Assembly (NCBI RefSeq): GCF_000298195.1
Contig: NZ_BAHC01000097.1
Location: 1 to 42,667, forward strand
Origin: Gordonia rhizosphera NBRC 16068
Lineage (GTDB): Bacteria > Actinomycetota > Actinomycetes > Mycobacteriales > Mycobacteriaceae
Reading direction: 5' to 3'
DNA: 42,667 nucleotides
Shown here: positions 19,877 to 28,240 of the stretch, piece by piece
Numbering within the stretch: position 1 is the first letter of the stretch
Layout of the letters: every line of letters begins with the position of its first letter
Translations under genes and position numbers: made by a program
The notes under the pieces: model-generated
Told to the model about the DNA's origin: nothing
Databases searched by the model: none
Seen by the model: only the letters and a program-made list of their open reading frames with translations

Positions 19877-21202
19877 TCATGGTCGCGTCACCTGGCCGAG
19901 CCGCGCGGGGCGGGCGTCGCGGTTCCGTCGGGACGCGATGCGCAGGACGCGGTTGGACAGTTCGCCCAGGGAGCTGAGGTTCGGGAATCCCGGCCCCTGC
20001 GCGAATCCGGCGAGGTTGGGCAGGTACAGCTTAGGCGTCAGCCCGGTGACCGCGAGATCGTGACCGATCGACGTCTCGATGCGCTCGAGGGTGGGAGGCC
20101 AGCCCAGGGTCAGCTCCAGCAGGTCGGCGGCATCGTCGGTGAACAGGTCCAGGAACCACAGCGGTTGGCCGCCGGTGGCGTCGACGACGAGGTCGAAGCT
20201 GTGCGTCTGCGGCGGCCGGCCGGGGTTGTGCAGGGTCACCGCGATCAGGTCGCCGGCTCGGCGCGCGGACACGGCGCGGCCCTGCAGGTGGTGAATCCGG
20301 TTGTCTCCGAGAAGGTTTTCCTGCACGCGTACCGAGAACACGCCGCGGTCGGTGCGGCGGATGACATCTCGTCGCTCCTCGGGGGTGAGGTTCGGCCAGC
20401 CGGTGGGATCGCTGAACATGGCGTTCTCGAAGTAGCTCTCGCCGCGGGTGTAGATGGTGGCACCCGGCGAGATGACCGACACGGTCATCACGTCGTGCCG
20501 GGCCAGTTCGTCCAGCGCCGACCCCGCGGTCTCGCCTCCGCCGATCACCGCGGCCCGCGACGCGGGCGGTAATGCGCGCCGCGACACCAGGTCCCAGAAC
20601 GAGGCGATCGACAGCACCCGCTCGTCGTCGACCATCGCCGTCTGGCTCGAGCCTGGCCCCGTGATCATCAGCGCGTCGCCGACGACCTCCTCGATTCCGC
20701 CGTCGGGGGTGGCGACCTCGAGGGCCCACCGGTCCTCGTCGGCGCAGATGGCGCGGACCGATCCGATCACGAGGTCGAGTTCGGCGCGCGCGGCGACCCA
20801 CTGCAGATAGCGGGCCCACACGTGGTGCTCCGGATGCGGTCGACCCCGGTCGACCCATTCTGCGTAGGTCTGGTGTTCGACGAGGAACGACATCCAGCTG
20901 TAGTCGAGCATGCGGCGGCTGATCTCGGCGTCGTGGTCCGCGCGACCGTGTCCGGCGACGGCCGAACGGTACGGGAACCCGATGTCCTTCTCCGGGCTGG
21001 TCCCCAACCGGTGACGGCCGTCCGTCCAGCCGCCGATGGACTGCCAGTTGGCGCCGACGTCATGCGCCTCGACGACACGCACATGCGGCGCGGGCAGGCC
21101 CAGATCCCGCATGACCTTGGCCTTGGCGGCGACGGCGAGCGCCTTGGGGCCTGCACCGATCACCAGCAGCGTGGTTGGTGTGGATGGGTTCGGGCCGGGC
21201 AT
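19877..21202 (-). CDS. mbtG: Lysine N6-hydroxylase MbtG-like (FAD/NADPH monooxygenase)
   Basis: 441 residues of the SidA/IucD/PvdA/MbtG class B N-hydroxylating monooxygenase family. The FAD-binding glycine motif is GAGPKA (16-21). The second nucleotide-binding motif, for NADPH, is 'IGGGETAGSALDEL' (220-233), and the C-terminal 'LVVDATGG' motif is present. It hydroxylates lysine side-chain nitrogens to give the iron-binding hydroxamates. Its ATG (21200-21202) overlaps the mbtB stop as TGATG, so it is translationally coupled behind mbtB. It should share that iron-repressed promoter. Confidence 0.94.
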   Translation of the reverse strand: MPGPNPSTPTTLLVIGAGPKALAVAAKAKVMRDLGLPAPHVRVVEAHDVGANWQSIGGWTDGRHRLGTSPEKDIGFPYRSAVAGHGRADHDAEISRRMLDYSWMSFLVEHQTYAEWVDRGRPHPEHHVWARYLQWVAARAELDLVIGSVRAICADEDRWALEVATPDGGIEEVVGDALMITGPGSSQTAMVDDERVLSIASFWDLVSRRALPPASRAAVIGGGETAGSALDELARHDVMTVSVISPGATIYTRGESYFENAMFSDPTGWPNLTPEERRDVIRRTDRGVFSVRVQENLLGDNRIHHLQGRAVSARRAGDLIAVTLHNPGRPPQTHSFDLVVDATGGQPLWFLDLFTDDAADLLELTLGWPPTLERIETSIGHDLAVTGLTPKLYLPNLAGFAQGPGFPNLSSLGELSNRVLRIASRRNRDARPARLGQVTRP

Positions 21203-24200
21203 CAGCGGGTCACCTCGCTCGCCTGCGCCAGCTCGTCGTCGTCCATGGCGGCGATCTCCAGGTAGATCGCGGCGACCTGTTCGAGCCGGCCCGGCGTGTC
21301 GTCCGATGCGTCGATGCGGCGGGCGAGGTCCCGCACCGTGCGGGCGGAGAAGATGTCCACGATGCCGACATGTGGGGCGTCGAGCCAGTCCCGGATTCGG
21401 GCGATCACCTGTGTGGCCAGGACCGAGTCGCCGCCGACGGAGAAGAAGTCGTCGGTCACGCCGAGGCGGTCCGGCGAGATCGACAGCACCCCGGCGATGA
21501 TGTCGATCAGCGCAGATTCCAGATCATTTGCAGAAGCATGGATCTCACCGTCGGAGCCGCTGCCGGCGAGCAGCGACCCGACGGCCCGGCGGTCCAGTTT
21601 GCCGTTCCGGGTGAGCGGGAGGGACTCGAGGATCTCGATCCGGGACGGGATCATGTAGCTCGGGAGGAGCTCGCCGAGCGCGGCCTCCGCGTCGATCCGG
21701 TGCGAGCCGTCGGCGGTGATCGCGGCGACGAGACGCGGCGTGCCGTCCCCGGCGACCATGGCGACCGCCTGGCGCACGCCGTCGAGCGACCGTAACGCAC
21801 CCTCGACCTCGCCGAGTTCCACCCGGAATCCGCGGATCTTGACCTGATCGTCGGCGCGGCCGAGGAACTCGATGGTGCCGTCGGGCCAGTAGCGCGCGAG
21901 ATCGCCGGTGCGATACCAGCGTTGGCCCTCCCGTTCGACGAATCGGTGCGCAGTACGCTCGCGGTCGTTGCGGTAGCCCTTGGCCACCCCCGCACCGCCC
22001 ACCCAGAGTTCACCTGTGACCCAGTCCGGGCAGTCGCGGAACTGCGAATCCACCACGCGGCATTCGACATTGCGCAGCGGGGTGCCGAACGGCACGGCGG
22101 TCCAGTGCGTGGGCGGATCGAGGATCTCGCACACGGTGCCGTGGATGGCGATCTCGGTGGCTCCCCCGAGTCCGGCGAAGCGGGCGTGCGGAGCCATCGC
22201 GTGCATCCGGCGCGGCAGGTCGACGCCGACCCAGTCGCCGCCGAGCAGGGCCGTCCGCAACGAATCCCCCAGTCCCGCCGGATCGGACTCGGCGACGGTC
22301 AGGAGCATGTCGAAGGCGCTCGGCACACAGGTGAGGATCGAAGCGCGGTGGCGGCGGAGCTGATCGAGCCAGGCGGCCGGATCCTTCGCCGCCTGCGCGT
22401 CGACCGTGATCACGGCGCCGCCGGCGCTGTAGATACCGAAGATGTCGTACACGGAGATGTCGAACTCGAGCGCGGCGACCGTCAGCGACCGATCGTCGGC
22501 GCCGACATCGAAGCGGTCGTTGATGTCGTCGATGGTGTTCATCGCCGCACGATGGGGTACCTCGACACCCTTCGGGGTGCCGGTCGAGCCCGAGGTGAAC
22601 AGCACGTAGGCCACCGACTCCGGGTCGGGGAGCAGCGCGCCGGTCAGCGGTATCCGATGATCCCGGGCGCCGGGCAGATCCAGGGCGACGACCCCGCCCG
22701 GAATGTTCTCCAGCGCGCTGCCGGCGCCGAGAATCACTCGGATATCGCCGGTGTCGATGATCGACGCTCTGCGGGTGGCCGGCTGGTCGTGTCCGATGGG
22801 AATCCACACCGCACCGGCGGCGAAGACACCGAGGGTGGCGATGACCTGCTCGTGACCCTTCGGCAGCTGCACGCCGACGGCGTCACCCGGGAGCACGCCG
22901 ACGGCCCGCAGCGCCCCGGCGACCGCGAGGGCCTCGGCGGCGAGTTGTCCGTAGGTCATCGTCGCATCCCGCCAGATCAGCGCGGTCCGGTCGGGGTCGT
23001 GGGTGGCGGTGCGGAAGAACTCCTCGTGCAGGACGCGTCCGGATGTCGGTGCGGCCGTGTCGTTCACGCGTCGTCGGGTGGTGCGCTGGCCGGCCGGCAG
23101 TTGCGGCGCCGACGTCGCCAGCCAGCCCGCATCGCCGTCGCCGAGTCGGTCGACGGCGGCGGTGTACTGGGCGAACATCGCCTCGATCACGCCGGGTGGG
23201 AACGCGGACTCGCGGACATCCCAGTTGAGCAGCAGTCCCCCTCGGACCTCGGTGACCTGGGCATCGAGGACCACCTGTGGCCCCTGCGACACAATCCATT
23301 CCGGTTCGCCCAGCAGCTCGAGCACATCGTCGGCGAACAGCTCCCCCAACCCGAGGGCGCTGGTGTACACGACCGGCGCCAGCACCTGCTCACCCCGGGC
23401 ACGTCCGAGGTCGCGCAGCACCTCGAGAGCTCCGTAGCTGGAATGGGACCCGTTGGCGTGCATGGTCTTCTGTATCGACCGGGTCAGATCGAGCACCGAC
23501 TGTGCATGCCGTAGGTCCACATCGACCAGCACCGACGAGCTGAAGTCGCCCGACACCCGCTCGATGTCGGGATGGACCGGTTCACGCTGGAACAGCGGGA
23601 CATTGAGCAGAAACCGGTCCTCGCTCGACCAGGCGCTGATCGTCGCCGCGAACACCGCGGCCAGCGCGACGGCGGGTGTGACACCGCGCTCGTGTGCGGC
23701 GGCCAACAGCGCGCCCTTCGTCGCCGCGTCGACCCAGTGGTGGTGGCGGACCACCCGGTGGTCGATGACCGCGGTGTCGCCACCGGTGGGAAGTGCCGGC
23801 GCGGTGGGTAATTCGCCGAGGCGATCGGTCCACCAACGCCGGTCGCGCTCACGGTTTGGATTCGGGTGTTCCCGACGCCGCTGTAGATAGTCACGGTAGG
23901 TGTAGCCCGGGGTGGGCGGGGTGCCGCCGTGGTAGAAGGTGACCAGATCGGCCAGCAATACCCGGTAGCTCATGGCATCGGCGGCGAGCATGTCGATGTC
24001 GAAGTGCATCCGGTGCCGGTCGTCGGGCAGCAGCGTCAGCGTGAGGTCGACAACCTGCCCGGCGGCCACATCGAGCATCTGGTGGCTCTTGCGGTCACGG
24101 ATCTCCGCAAGCTCCGCCTCGACGTCGTCGGGAGGTAGATCGCGGAGATCGTTGACGCGGAACGGATCATGCGGCAGCGACGCCAACACGCGCTGAGTAC

Positions 24201-24681
24201 CGTCGGGCAGGAACTGGGCCCGCAGCATCGGGTGCAGGTCGACCAGGGCGTGGGTGGCCGACTGGAGGCGGTCGGGATCCAGGCCGGCGCCGTCGAACTC
24301 CACGTAGAGGTGGGCCGCGACGCCACCGAGATCGGCAGCGTCGGTGCGGCCCACCCAATAGGCGTGCTGCATCGGCGCGAGTTCGAACGAGTCACCCTGC
24401 GCGTCAGCGGAGTCTGCCGCGGGCGCCGGGAGATCCTGCGCGCTGTTGATCGGGGCCGGCTCGGTGGCGGCCAGCATCGCGACCCAGGCGCCCACGGTGG
24501 GTTCGGCCGCGAGGTCGGCGAAGGTCAGTTGGTGTCCACGCCGCCGCCATTCGCCGGCGATCTTCATCATCCGGATCGAGTCCAGCCCCATCGCGATGAG
24601 ATTGTCGTGATCGTCGATCTCGGCGGACGGTAGGGCGAGGATCTCGGCGATCCGGGCACGGACCTCGTCATGTGCACTCAT
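21202..24681 (-). CDS. mbtB: NRPS MbtB-like: ArCP-Cy-A-PCP (aryl loading and azoline formation)
   Basis: 1159 residues. An aryl carrier domain comes first (MGLDS, Ser35). A heterocyclisation domain (about 98-525) carries the Cy signature D-x4-D-x2-S (Asp230, Asp235, Ser238) in place of HHxxxDG. The adenylation domain (about 550-1035) has [11 protein letters not shown] 695-705 and NGKLD 1026-1030, and a final carrier has Ser1086 in VGGDS. It takes an activated aryl acid, condenses it with a beta-hydroxy or beta-thiol amino acid and cyclises it. My hand-aligned pocket residues (D-I-Y-T-L-G-L-I-H) fall among Cys/Ser/Thr types without deciding. It has no C-terminal thioesterase. The aryl-AMP ligase is not in the window. 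An iron box lies 78 bp upstream of the start and a short leader frame overlaps it. Confidence 0.94.
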   Translation of the reverse strand: MSAHDEVRARIAEILALPSAEIDDHDNLIAMGLDSIRMMKIAGEWRRRGHQLTFADLAAEPTVGAWVAMLAATEPAPINSAQDLPAPAADSADAQGDSFELAPMQHAYWVGRTDAADLGGVAAHLYVEFDGAGLDPDRLQSATHALVDLHPMLRAQFLPDGTQRVLASLPHDPFRVNDLRDLPPDDVEAELAEIRDRKSHQMLDVAAGQVVDLTLTLLPDDRHRMHFDIDMLAADAMSYRVLLADLVTFYHGGTPPTPGYTYRDYLQRRREHPNPNRERDRRWWTDRLGELPTAPALPTGGDTAVIDHRVVRHHHWVDAATKGALLAAAHERGVTPAVALAAVFAATISAWSSEDRFLLNVPLFQREPVHPDIERVSGDFSSSVLVDVDLRHAQSVLDLTRSIQKTMHANGSHSSYGALEVLRDLGRARGEQVLAPVVYTSALGLGELFADDVLELLGEPEWIVSQGPQVVLDAQVTEVRGGLLLNWDVRESAFPPGVIEAMFAQYTAAVDRLGDGDAGWLATSAPQLPAGQRTTRRRVNDTAAPTSGRVLHEEFFRTATHDPDRTALIWRDATMTYGQLAAEALAVAGALRAVGVLPGDAVGVQLPKGHEQVIATLGVFAAGAVWIPIGHDQPATRRASIIDTGDIRVILGAGSALENIPGGVVALDLPGARDHRIPLTGALLPDPESVAYVLFTSGSTGTPKGVEVPHRAAMNTIDDINDRFDVGADDRSLTVAALEFDISVYDIFGIYSAGGAVITVDAQAAKDPAAWLDQLRRHRASILTCVPSAFDMLLTVAESDPAGLGDSLRTALLGGDWVGVDLPRRMHAMAPHARFAGLGGATEIAIHGTVCEILDPPTHWTAVPFGTPLRNVECRVVDSQFRDCPDWVTGELWVGGAGVAKGYRNDRERTAHRFVEREGQRWYRTGDLARYWPDGTIEFLGRADDQVKIRGFRVELGEVEGALRSLDGVRQAVAMVAGDGTPRLVAAITADGSHRIDAEAALGELLPSYMIPSRIEILESLPLTRNGKLDRRAVGSLLAGSGSDGEIHASANDLESALIDIIAGVLSISPDRLGVTDDFFSVGGDSVLATQVIARIRDWLDAPHVGIVDIFSARTVRDLARRIDASDDTPGRLEQVAAIYLEIAAMDDDELAQASEVTR

Positions 24682-24724
24682 CGGTGCTGGTTCCCTTTCT
24701 GCCGCGCCAGGCGGTCACAACCAT
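24668..24724 (-). CDS. Possible 18-codon leader peptide overlapping the mbtB start
   Basis: On the minus strand a strong Shine-Dalgarno (GGAGGAG, 8 nt spacing) precedes the ATG at 24722-24724. It opens an 18-residue frame, MVVTAWRGRKGTSTDECT, ending in TGA at 24668-24670, 14 nt inside mbtB and in a different frame. It lies between the iron box and mbtB, so it would be on the mbtB mRNA. Its Shine-Dalgarno is better than mbtB's own (AAAGGGAACC). It could couple or attenuate mbtB translation. It may also be chance. Confidence 0.4.
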   Translation of the reverse strand: MVVTAWRGRKGTSTDECT

Positions 24725-24758
24725 GATCGGCACTCCTCCGGAGCACATCGGACGTGAA

Positions 24759-24777
24759 TTAGGTAAGCCTAAACTAT
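24759..24777. promoter_or_regulatory. DtxR/IdeR-type iron box upstream of mbtB (and of the P-type ATPase)
   Basis: TTAGGTAAGCCTAAACTAT matches the IdeR consensus at 15 of 19 positions. It lies 78 bp upstream of mbtB and 141 bp upstream of the divergent ATPase gene. Control of mbtB-mbtG is expected; control of the ATPase is only possible. Confidence 0.85.
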
Positions 24778-24886
24778 CCAATCTCACAAGTCGCGACCCC
24801 TCGCCAAAGGCTCGGCCTGCCCGCTCGACTCCGGTCTGGGACAGTCGAGGGTGTGAGAATGATGCACGTCATCGAACCGGTGGCTG

Positions 24887-24912
24887 CCACCTCCGCAGAG
24901 CAGCGGAGGTGG
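24887..24912 (+). promoter_or_regulatory. Perfect hairpin sequestering the ATPase Shine-Dalgarno
   Basis: CCACCTCCGC (24887-24896), a 6-nt loop and GCGGAGGTGG (24903-24912) form an uninterrupted 10-bp stem ending 5 nt before the ATPase ATG at 24918. The GGAGG ribosome-binding core (24905-24909) is entirely inside the right arm. When folded the site would be hidden, which suggests translational control of the transporter. The fold is visible in sequence; its function is inferred. Confidence 0.65.
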
Positions 24913-24917
24913 ATGCG

Positions 24918-27641
24918 ATGACCACGCCGGCAACCGTCACACCGAACGCACACCACCGGCTCTCCGGGCACGAGGTCGTCCTGCTGTTGCAGACCGATGC
25001 CCATCGCGGGCTCACCGATGAAGCGGCCCGCGAGCGCTTCGACCGGTTCGGGCCCAATACACTTCCCGCTCCGCGCGGGTCGAGTCTGGCGCTCAGGATC
25101 CTGCGCCAGTTCCACCACCCTCTGATCTATGTCCTGCTGGGTGCCGGCGCCGTCACCGCGGCACTGCAGGCATACGTGGACTCTGCGGTGATTTTCGGCG
25201 TGGTGATCGTCAACGCCATCGTGGGGTTGATCCAGGAGTCCCGGGCGGAGGCGGAACTGCAGAGTCTGCGCACGATGGTGCACACCGACGCCACGGTGGT
25301 GCGTGACGGCCGGGAGCAGGTGATCGCCTCCGACGAGTTGGTGCCCGGCGATCTGGTGCATGTGGAGGCCGGGGACAAGATCCCCGCCGATATCCGGCTG
25401 CTCCGACAGACCGAACTGCGCATCGACGAATCGGCATTGACCGGCGAGTCATTGTCGGTGTCGAAGGACGAGGTGATCCTGCCCGAGACAACGCCGGTGG
25501 CGGATCGGCGCAACATGGCCTACTCAGGGACGTTGGTGACGGCGGGGACCGGTGCGGGCATCGTCGTCGCCACGGGAGCGGAAACAGAGATCGGTGAGAT
25601 CCATCGTCTGGTCGGTGCGGCCGACGTGACGGCGACGCCACTGACCGAGAAGCTTGCCTGGTTCAGCAAGATCCTGACCGTGGGCATCCTCGGGCTGGCG
25701 GCCGCGACCTTCGTGATCGGGCTGTTGCGCGAACAGGATGCGGTGGAGATGTTCACCGCGGCCATCGCACTGGCGGTCGGCGCGATCCCCGAGGGACTCC
25801 CGGCCGCCGTGACGATCACGCTGGCGATAGGCGTGGCACGTATGGCCAAGCGCCGAGCCGTTGTGCGCCGTCTGCCTGCGGTCGAAACCCTGGGCAGCAC
25901 CACCGTGATCTGCGCCGACAAGACGGGCACGCTGACCGAGAACCAGATGACTGTGCGCGAGATCTGGACACCCGACGGATCGGTGGAGGCCTCCGGCTCT
26001 GGCTACGCCCCCACCGGTGCGTTGCAGCTCCGCGACGGGGCGCAGGCCTCGATCGATGCGAACGCCGCGCTGCGCTGGTCACTGTTGGCGGGTGCGGCAT
26101 GCAACGACGCGGCGCTCACGCGCGATGGTGAGCGCTGGGACATCGCCGGTGACCCAACCGAGGTCGCCATGCTCGTCGTCGCCGCCAAGACCGGTCTCAC
26201 AGCCGATCATTTGGGGGCGGCCCTGCCACGGGTCACGACGCTCCCGTTCAGTTCGGAACGCCAGTACATGGCCACCCTGCACAGCTCCGGCAACGACGGC
26301 CATGTCGTGCTCGTCAAGGGTGCGGTCGAGCGGATACTCGAATTGAGCAACACCCAGATGGGGGCCGATGGCGCGCTGTCACCGATCGATCGTCGGGCCG
26401 TTCTGCAGGCAGTCGACGCGCTTGCCGCGAAGGGGCTGCGGGTGCTGGCCACAGGAGTGCGCAGCCCGGCCGACGGCGCCGACCTCACCGAGGAGGCTCT
26501 CCGGGGCACTGTCACGTTGACGGGTCTGCAGGCCATGCTCGACCCGCCCCGCGCGGCGGCCGTACCGGCGGTGGCCGCCTGCCATTCCGCCGGCATCGCG
26601 GTGAAGATGATCACCGGCGACCATGCCCGCACCGCAGGTGCGATCGCCGGCGCCGTCGGACTGCTCGACCCCGATCAACCGGTCGACCGGGAGATCCTGA
26701 CCGGCACGGAGTTGTCCGAGATCCCATCCGACGAGTACGACGACGCCGTCGAGCGTGCGAACGTCTTCGCCAGGGTGTCGCCGGAACAGAAGTTGCGGCT
26801 CGTCGAGGCACTACAGGACAAGGGTCACATCGTCGCGATGACCGGTGACGGTGTCAACGACGCGCCCGCGCTGCGGCAGGCCAACATCGGGGTCGCGATG
26901 GGCCGAGGCGGTACCGAGGTCGCCAAGGACGCCGCCGACATGGTGCTCACCGACGACGACTTCGCCACCATCGAAGCCGCGGTGGAAGAGGGCCGCGGCG
27001 TCTTCGACAACCTCACGAAGTTCATCACCTGGACGCTACCCACGAACATCGCCGAGGGACTGGTGATCATGGTGGCGATCGCCCTCGGGACGGCGCTGCC
27101 GATCCTGCCCACCCAGATTCTGTGGATCAACATGACCACGGCCGTGGCACTCGGACTCATGCTGGCCTTCGAACCCAAGGAGGCCGGCATCATGACCCGC
27201 GCGCCGCGTGACCCCGGTCAACCGCTGCTCACCCGCGCCCTGGTTGAGCGGATCCTGCTGGTCTCGATCCTGCTCGTCGCGGGATCGTGGGTGCTCTTCG
27301 AGTGGGAACTGTCCCGTGGGGCGATGGAGTCCGAGGCACGGACCGCGGCGCTGAATCTCTTCGTGACGGTCGAGGCGTTCTACCTGTTCAGCTGCCGCTC
27401 GCTGACCCGATCGGCATGGCGTATCGGACTGTTCACCAATCGCTGGCTCATCGTCGGGGTATCGGTGCAGATCGTCGCCCAACTCGCGATCACCTACCTG
27501 CCGGTGATGAACACGGTGTTTCAAACCGCGCCGCTCGACCTCGGCGTCTGGCTGCGCATCGTCGGCATCGCCCTCGTCGCCAGCCTGGTGGTGGCGGTGG
27601 ACAAGTGGCTACGCGCCCGTGTGGGGAACCTCCCCCGGTGA
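24918..27641 (+). CDS. P2-type cation-transporting ATPase (CtpF/calcium-pump-like)
   Basis: 907 residues. An N-terminal cation-ATPase domain (about 14-80) and transmembrane helices are followed by the actuator with TGES (175-178), PEGLP (291-295) in the ion-binding helix, and the phosphorylation motif DKTGTLT (Asp334). Next come the nucleotide-binding GDPTE (411-415) and the hinge TGDGVNDAP (642-650), then C-terminal helices including 'WINMTTAVALGLM' (736-748). This is the P2 group (SERCA/PMR-like, mycobacterial CtpF), exporting Ca2+, Mn2+ or similar, not a CPx heavy-metal pump (no CPC motif). The start is set by GGAGG at 24905-24909; the frame is open 82 codons further upstream but that stretch crosses the mbtB promoter. 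Ion specificity is unknown. Confidence 0.9.
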   Translation: MTTPATVTPNAHHRLSGHEVVLLLQTDAHRGLTDEAARERFDRFGPNTLPAPRGSSLALRILRQFHHPLIYVLLGAGAVTAALQAYVDSAVIFGVVIVNAIVGLIQESRAEAELQSLRTMVHTDATVVRDGREQVIASDELVPGDLVHVEAGDKIPADIRLLRQTELRIDESALTGESLSVSKDEVILPETTPVADRRNMAYSGTLVTAGTGAGIVVATGAETEIGEIHRLVGAADVTATPLTEKLAWFSKILTVGILGLAAATFVIGLLREQDAVEMFTAAIALAVGAIPEGLPAAVTITLAIGVARMAKRRAVVRRLPAVETLGSTTVICADKTGTLTENQMTVREIWTPDGSVEASGSGYAPTGALQLRDGAQASIDANAALRWSLLAGAACNDAALTRDGERWDIAGDPTEVAMLVVAAKTGLTADHLGAALPRVTTLPFSSERQYMATLHSSGNDGHVVLVKGAVERILELSNTQMGADGALSPIDRRAVLQAVDALAAKGLRVLATGVRSPADGADLTEEALRGTVTLTGLQAMLDPPRAAAVPAVAACHSAGIAVKMITGDHARTAGAIAGAVGLLDPDQPVDREILTGTELSEIPSDEYDDAVERANVFARVSPEQKLRLVEALQDKGHIVAMTGDGVNDAPALRQANIGVAMGRGGTEVAKDAADMVLTDDDFATIEAAVEEGRGVFDNLTKFITWTLPTNIAEGLVIMVAIALGTALPILPTQILWINMTTAVALGLMLAFEPKEAGIMTRAPRDPGQPLLTRALVERILLVSILLVAGSWVLFEWELSRGAMESEARTAALNLFVTVEAFYLFSCRSLTRSAWRIGLFTNRWLIVGVSVQIVAQLAITYLPVMNTVFQTAPLDLGVWLRIVGIALVASLVVAVDKWLRARVGNLPR

Positions 27642-27673
27642 TCGGAAGCCGTTCGTCCCCCGGACCTGCGATC

Positions 27674-27716
27674 GTCCCCCGACTGCATTCGGCGAGCGAA
27701 CACAGATCGGGGGGAC
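27674..27716. terminator. Possible bidirectional terminator between the ATPase gene and rpiB
   Basis: GTCCCCCGA (27674-27682) can pair with TCGGGGGGAC (27707-27716), leaving one bulged G and a 24-nt loop that can itself form a small TTCG/CGAA stem. It lies in the 100-bp gap between converging genes. It is not a textbook terminator. Confidence 0.4.
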
Positions 27717-27741
27717 GGACCGTCGGGGCGGGGGCGGGCGG

Positions 27742-28230
27742 CTAGCTCGCGGCGGGGACCCGCTCGTACTCGCCGATCGCGGCCACCTTCTCGGCCGACG
27801 CCGATGCCGGGTCGAACTGGTACCCGAGCCATTCGCGGGCGAGTTTGCGGGCGAGTTCGATCCCGATGACGCGCTGTCCGAAGCAGAGGATCTGTGCGTC
27901 GTTGGACAGGATCGCCCGCTCGACGGAGAAACTGTCGTGCGCGGTGACGGCCCGGACACCGGGCACCTTGTTGGCGCTGATCGCGACGCCCAGTCCGGTG
28001 CCGCAGATCAGCAGGGCGCGGTCGGCGGTGCCGTCGGCGACCAGCCGGGCGGCGGCCACCGCGACGTGCGGATAGTGGGTGTGCTCGTCGGGACGTACCC
28101 CGACATCGATGACGGAGGCGACGCGCGGATCGGCGGCCAGGTCGGCGCCGAGAATCGACTTGTAGTCGACGCCGGCATCGTCGCTGCCGATGGCGATAGT
28201 CAAGGGTCGGTTATCGGTGTTGGTGCTCAA
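27742..28230 (-). CDS. rpiB: RpiB-family sugar-phosphate isomerase (candidate D-erythrulose-4-phosphate isomerase)
   Basis: 162 residues with the RpiB/LacA/LacB signature 'IAIGSDDAG' (12-20) and the active-site block [14 protein letters not shown] (catalytic Cys75), followed by '[14 protein letters not shown]'. The only sensible start is TTG at 28228-28230, with AAGGAA just upstream; there is no ATG before the conserved N-terminus. RpiB enzymes isomerise ribose-5-phosphate. In mycobacterial threitol/erythritol loci a member converts D-erythrulose-4-phosphate to D-erythrose-4-phosphate. It lies 10 bp behind a DhaK-type kinase gene, which favours a tetrulose phosphate as substrate, but that is inferred from context. 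Confidence 0.85.
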   Translation of the reverse strand: MSTNTDNRPLTIAIGSDDAGVDYKSILGADLAADPRVASVIDVGVRPDEHTHYPHVAVAAARLVADGTADRALLICGTGLGVAISANKVPGVRAVTAHDSFSVERAILSNDAQILCFGQRVIGIELARKLAREWLGYQFDPASASAEKVAAIGEYERVPAAS

Positions 28231-28240
28231 CGGAATTCCT

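Noticed and set aside
24826..24850. DosR-type box upstream of the ATPase (CtpF is in the DosR regulon of M. tuberculosis)
   Set aside because: Only one half-site-like GGGAC is visible; the second half of the 20-bp consensus is absent.
24672..24917. Longer N-terminus for the P-type ATPase
   Set aside because: The upstream in-frame stretch crosses the mbtB start, the iron box and the hairpin. It has no homology-like features. GGAGG plus ATG at 24918 fits the family start.
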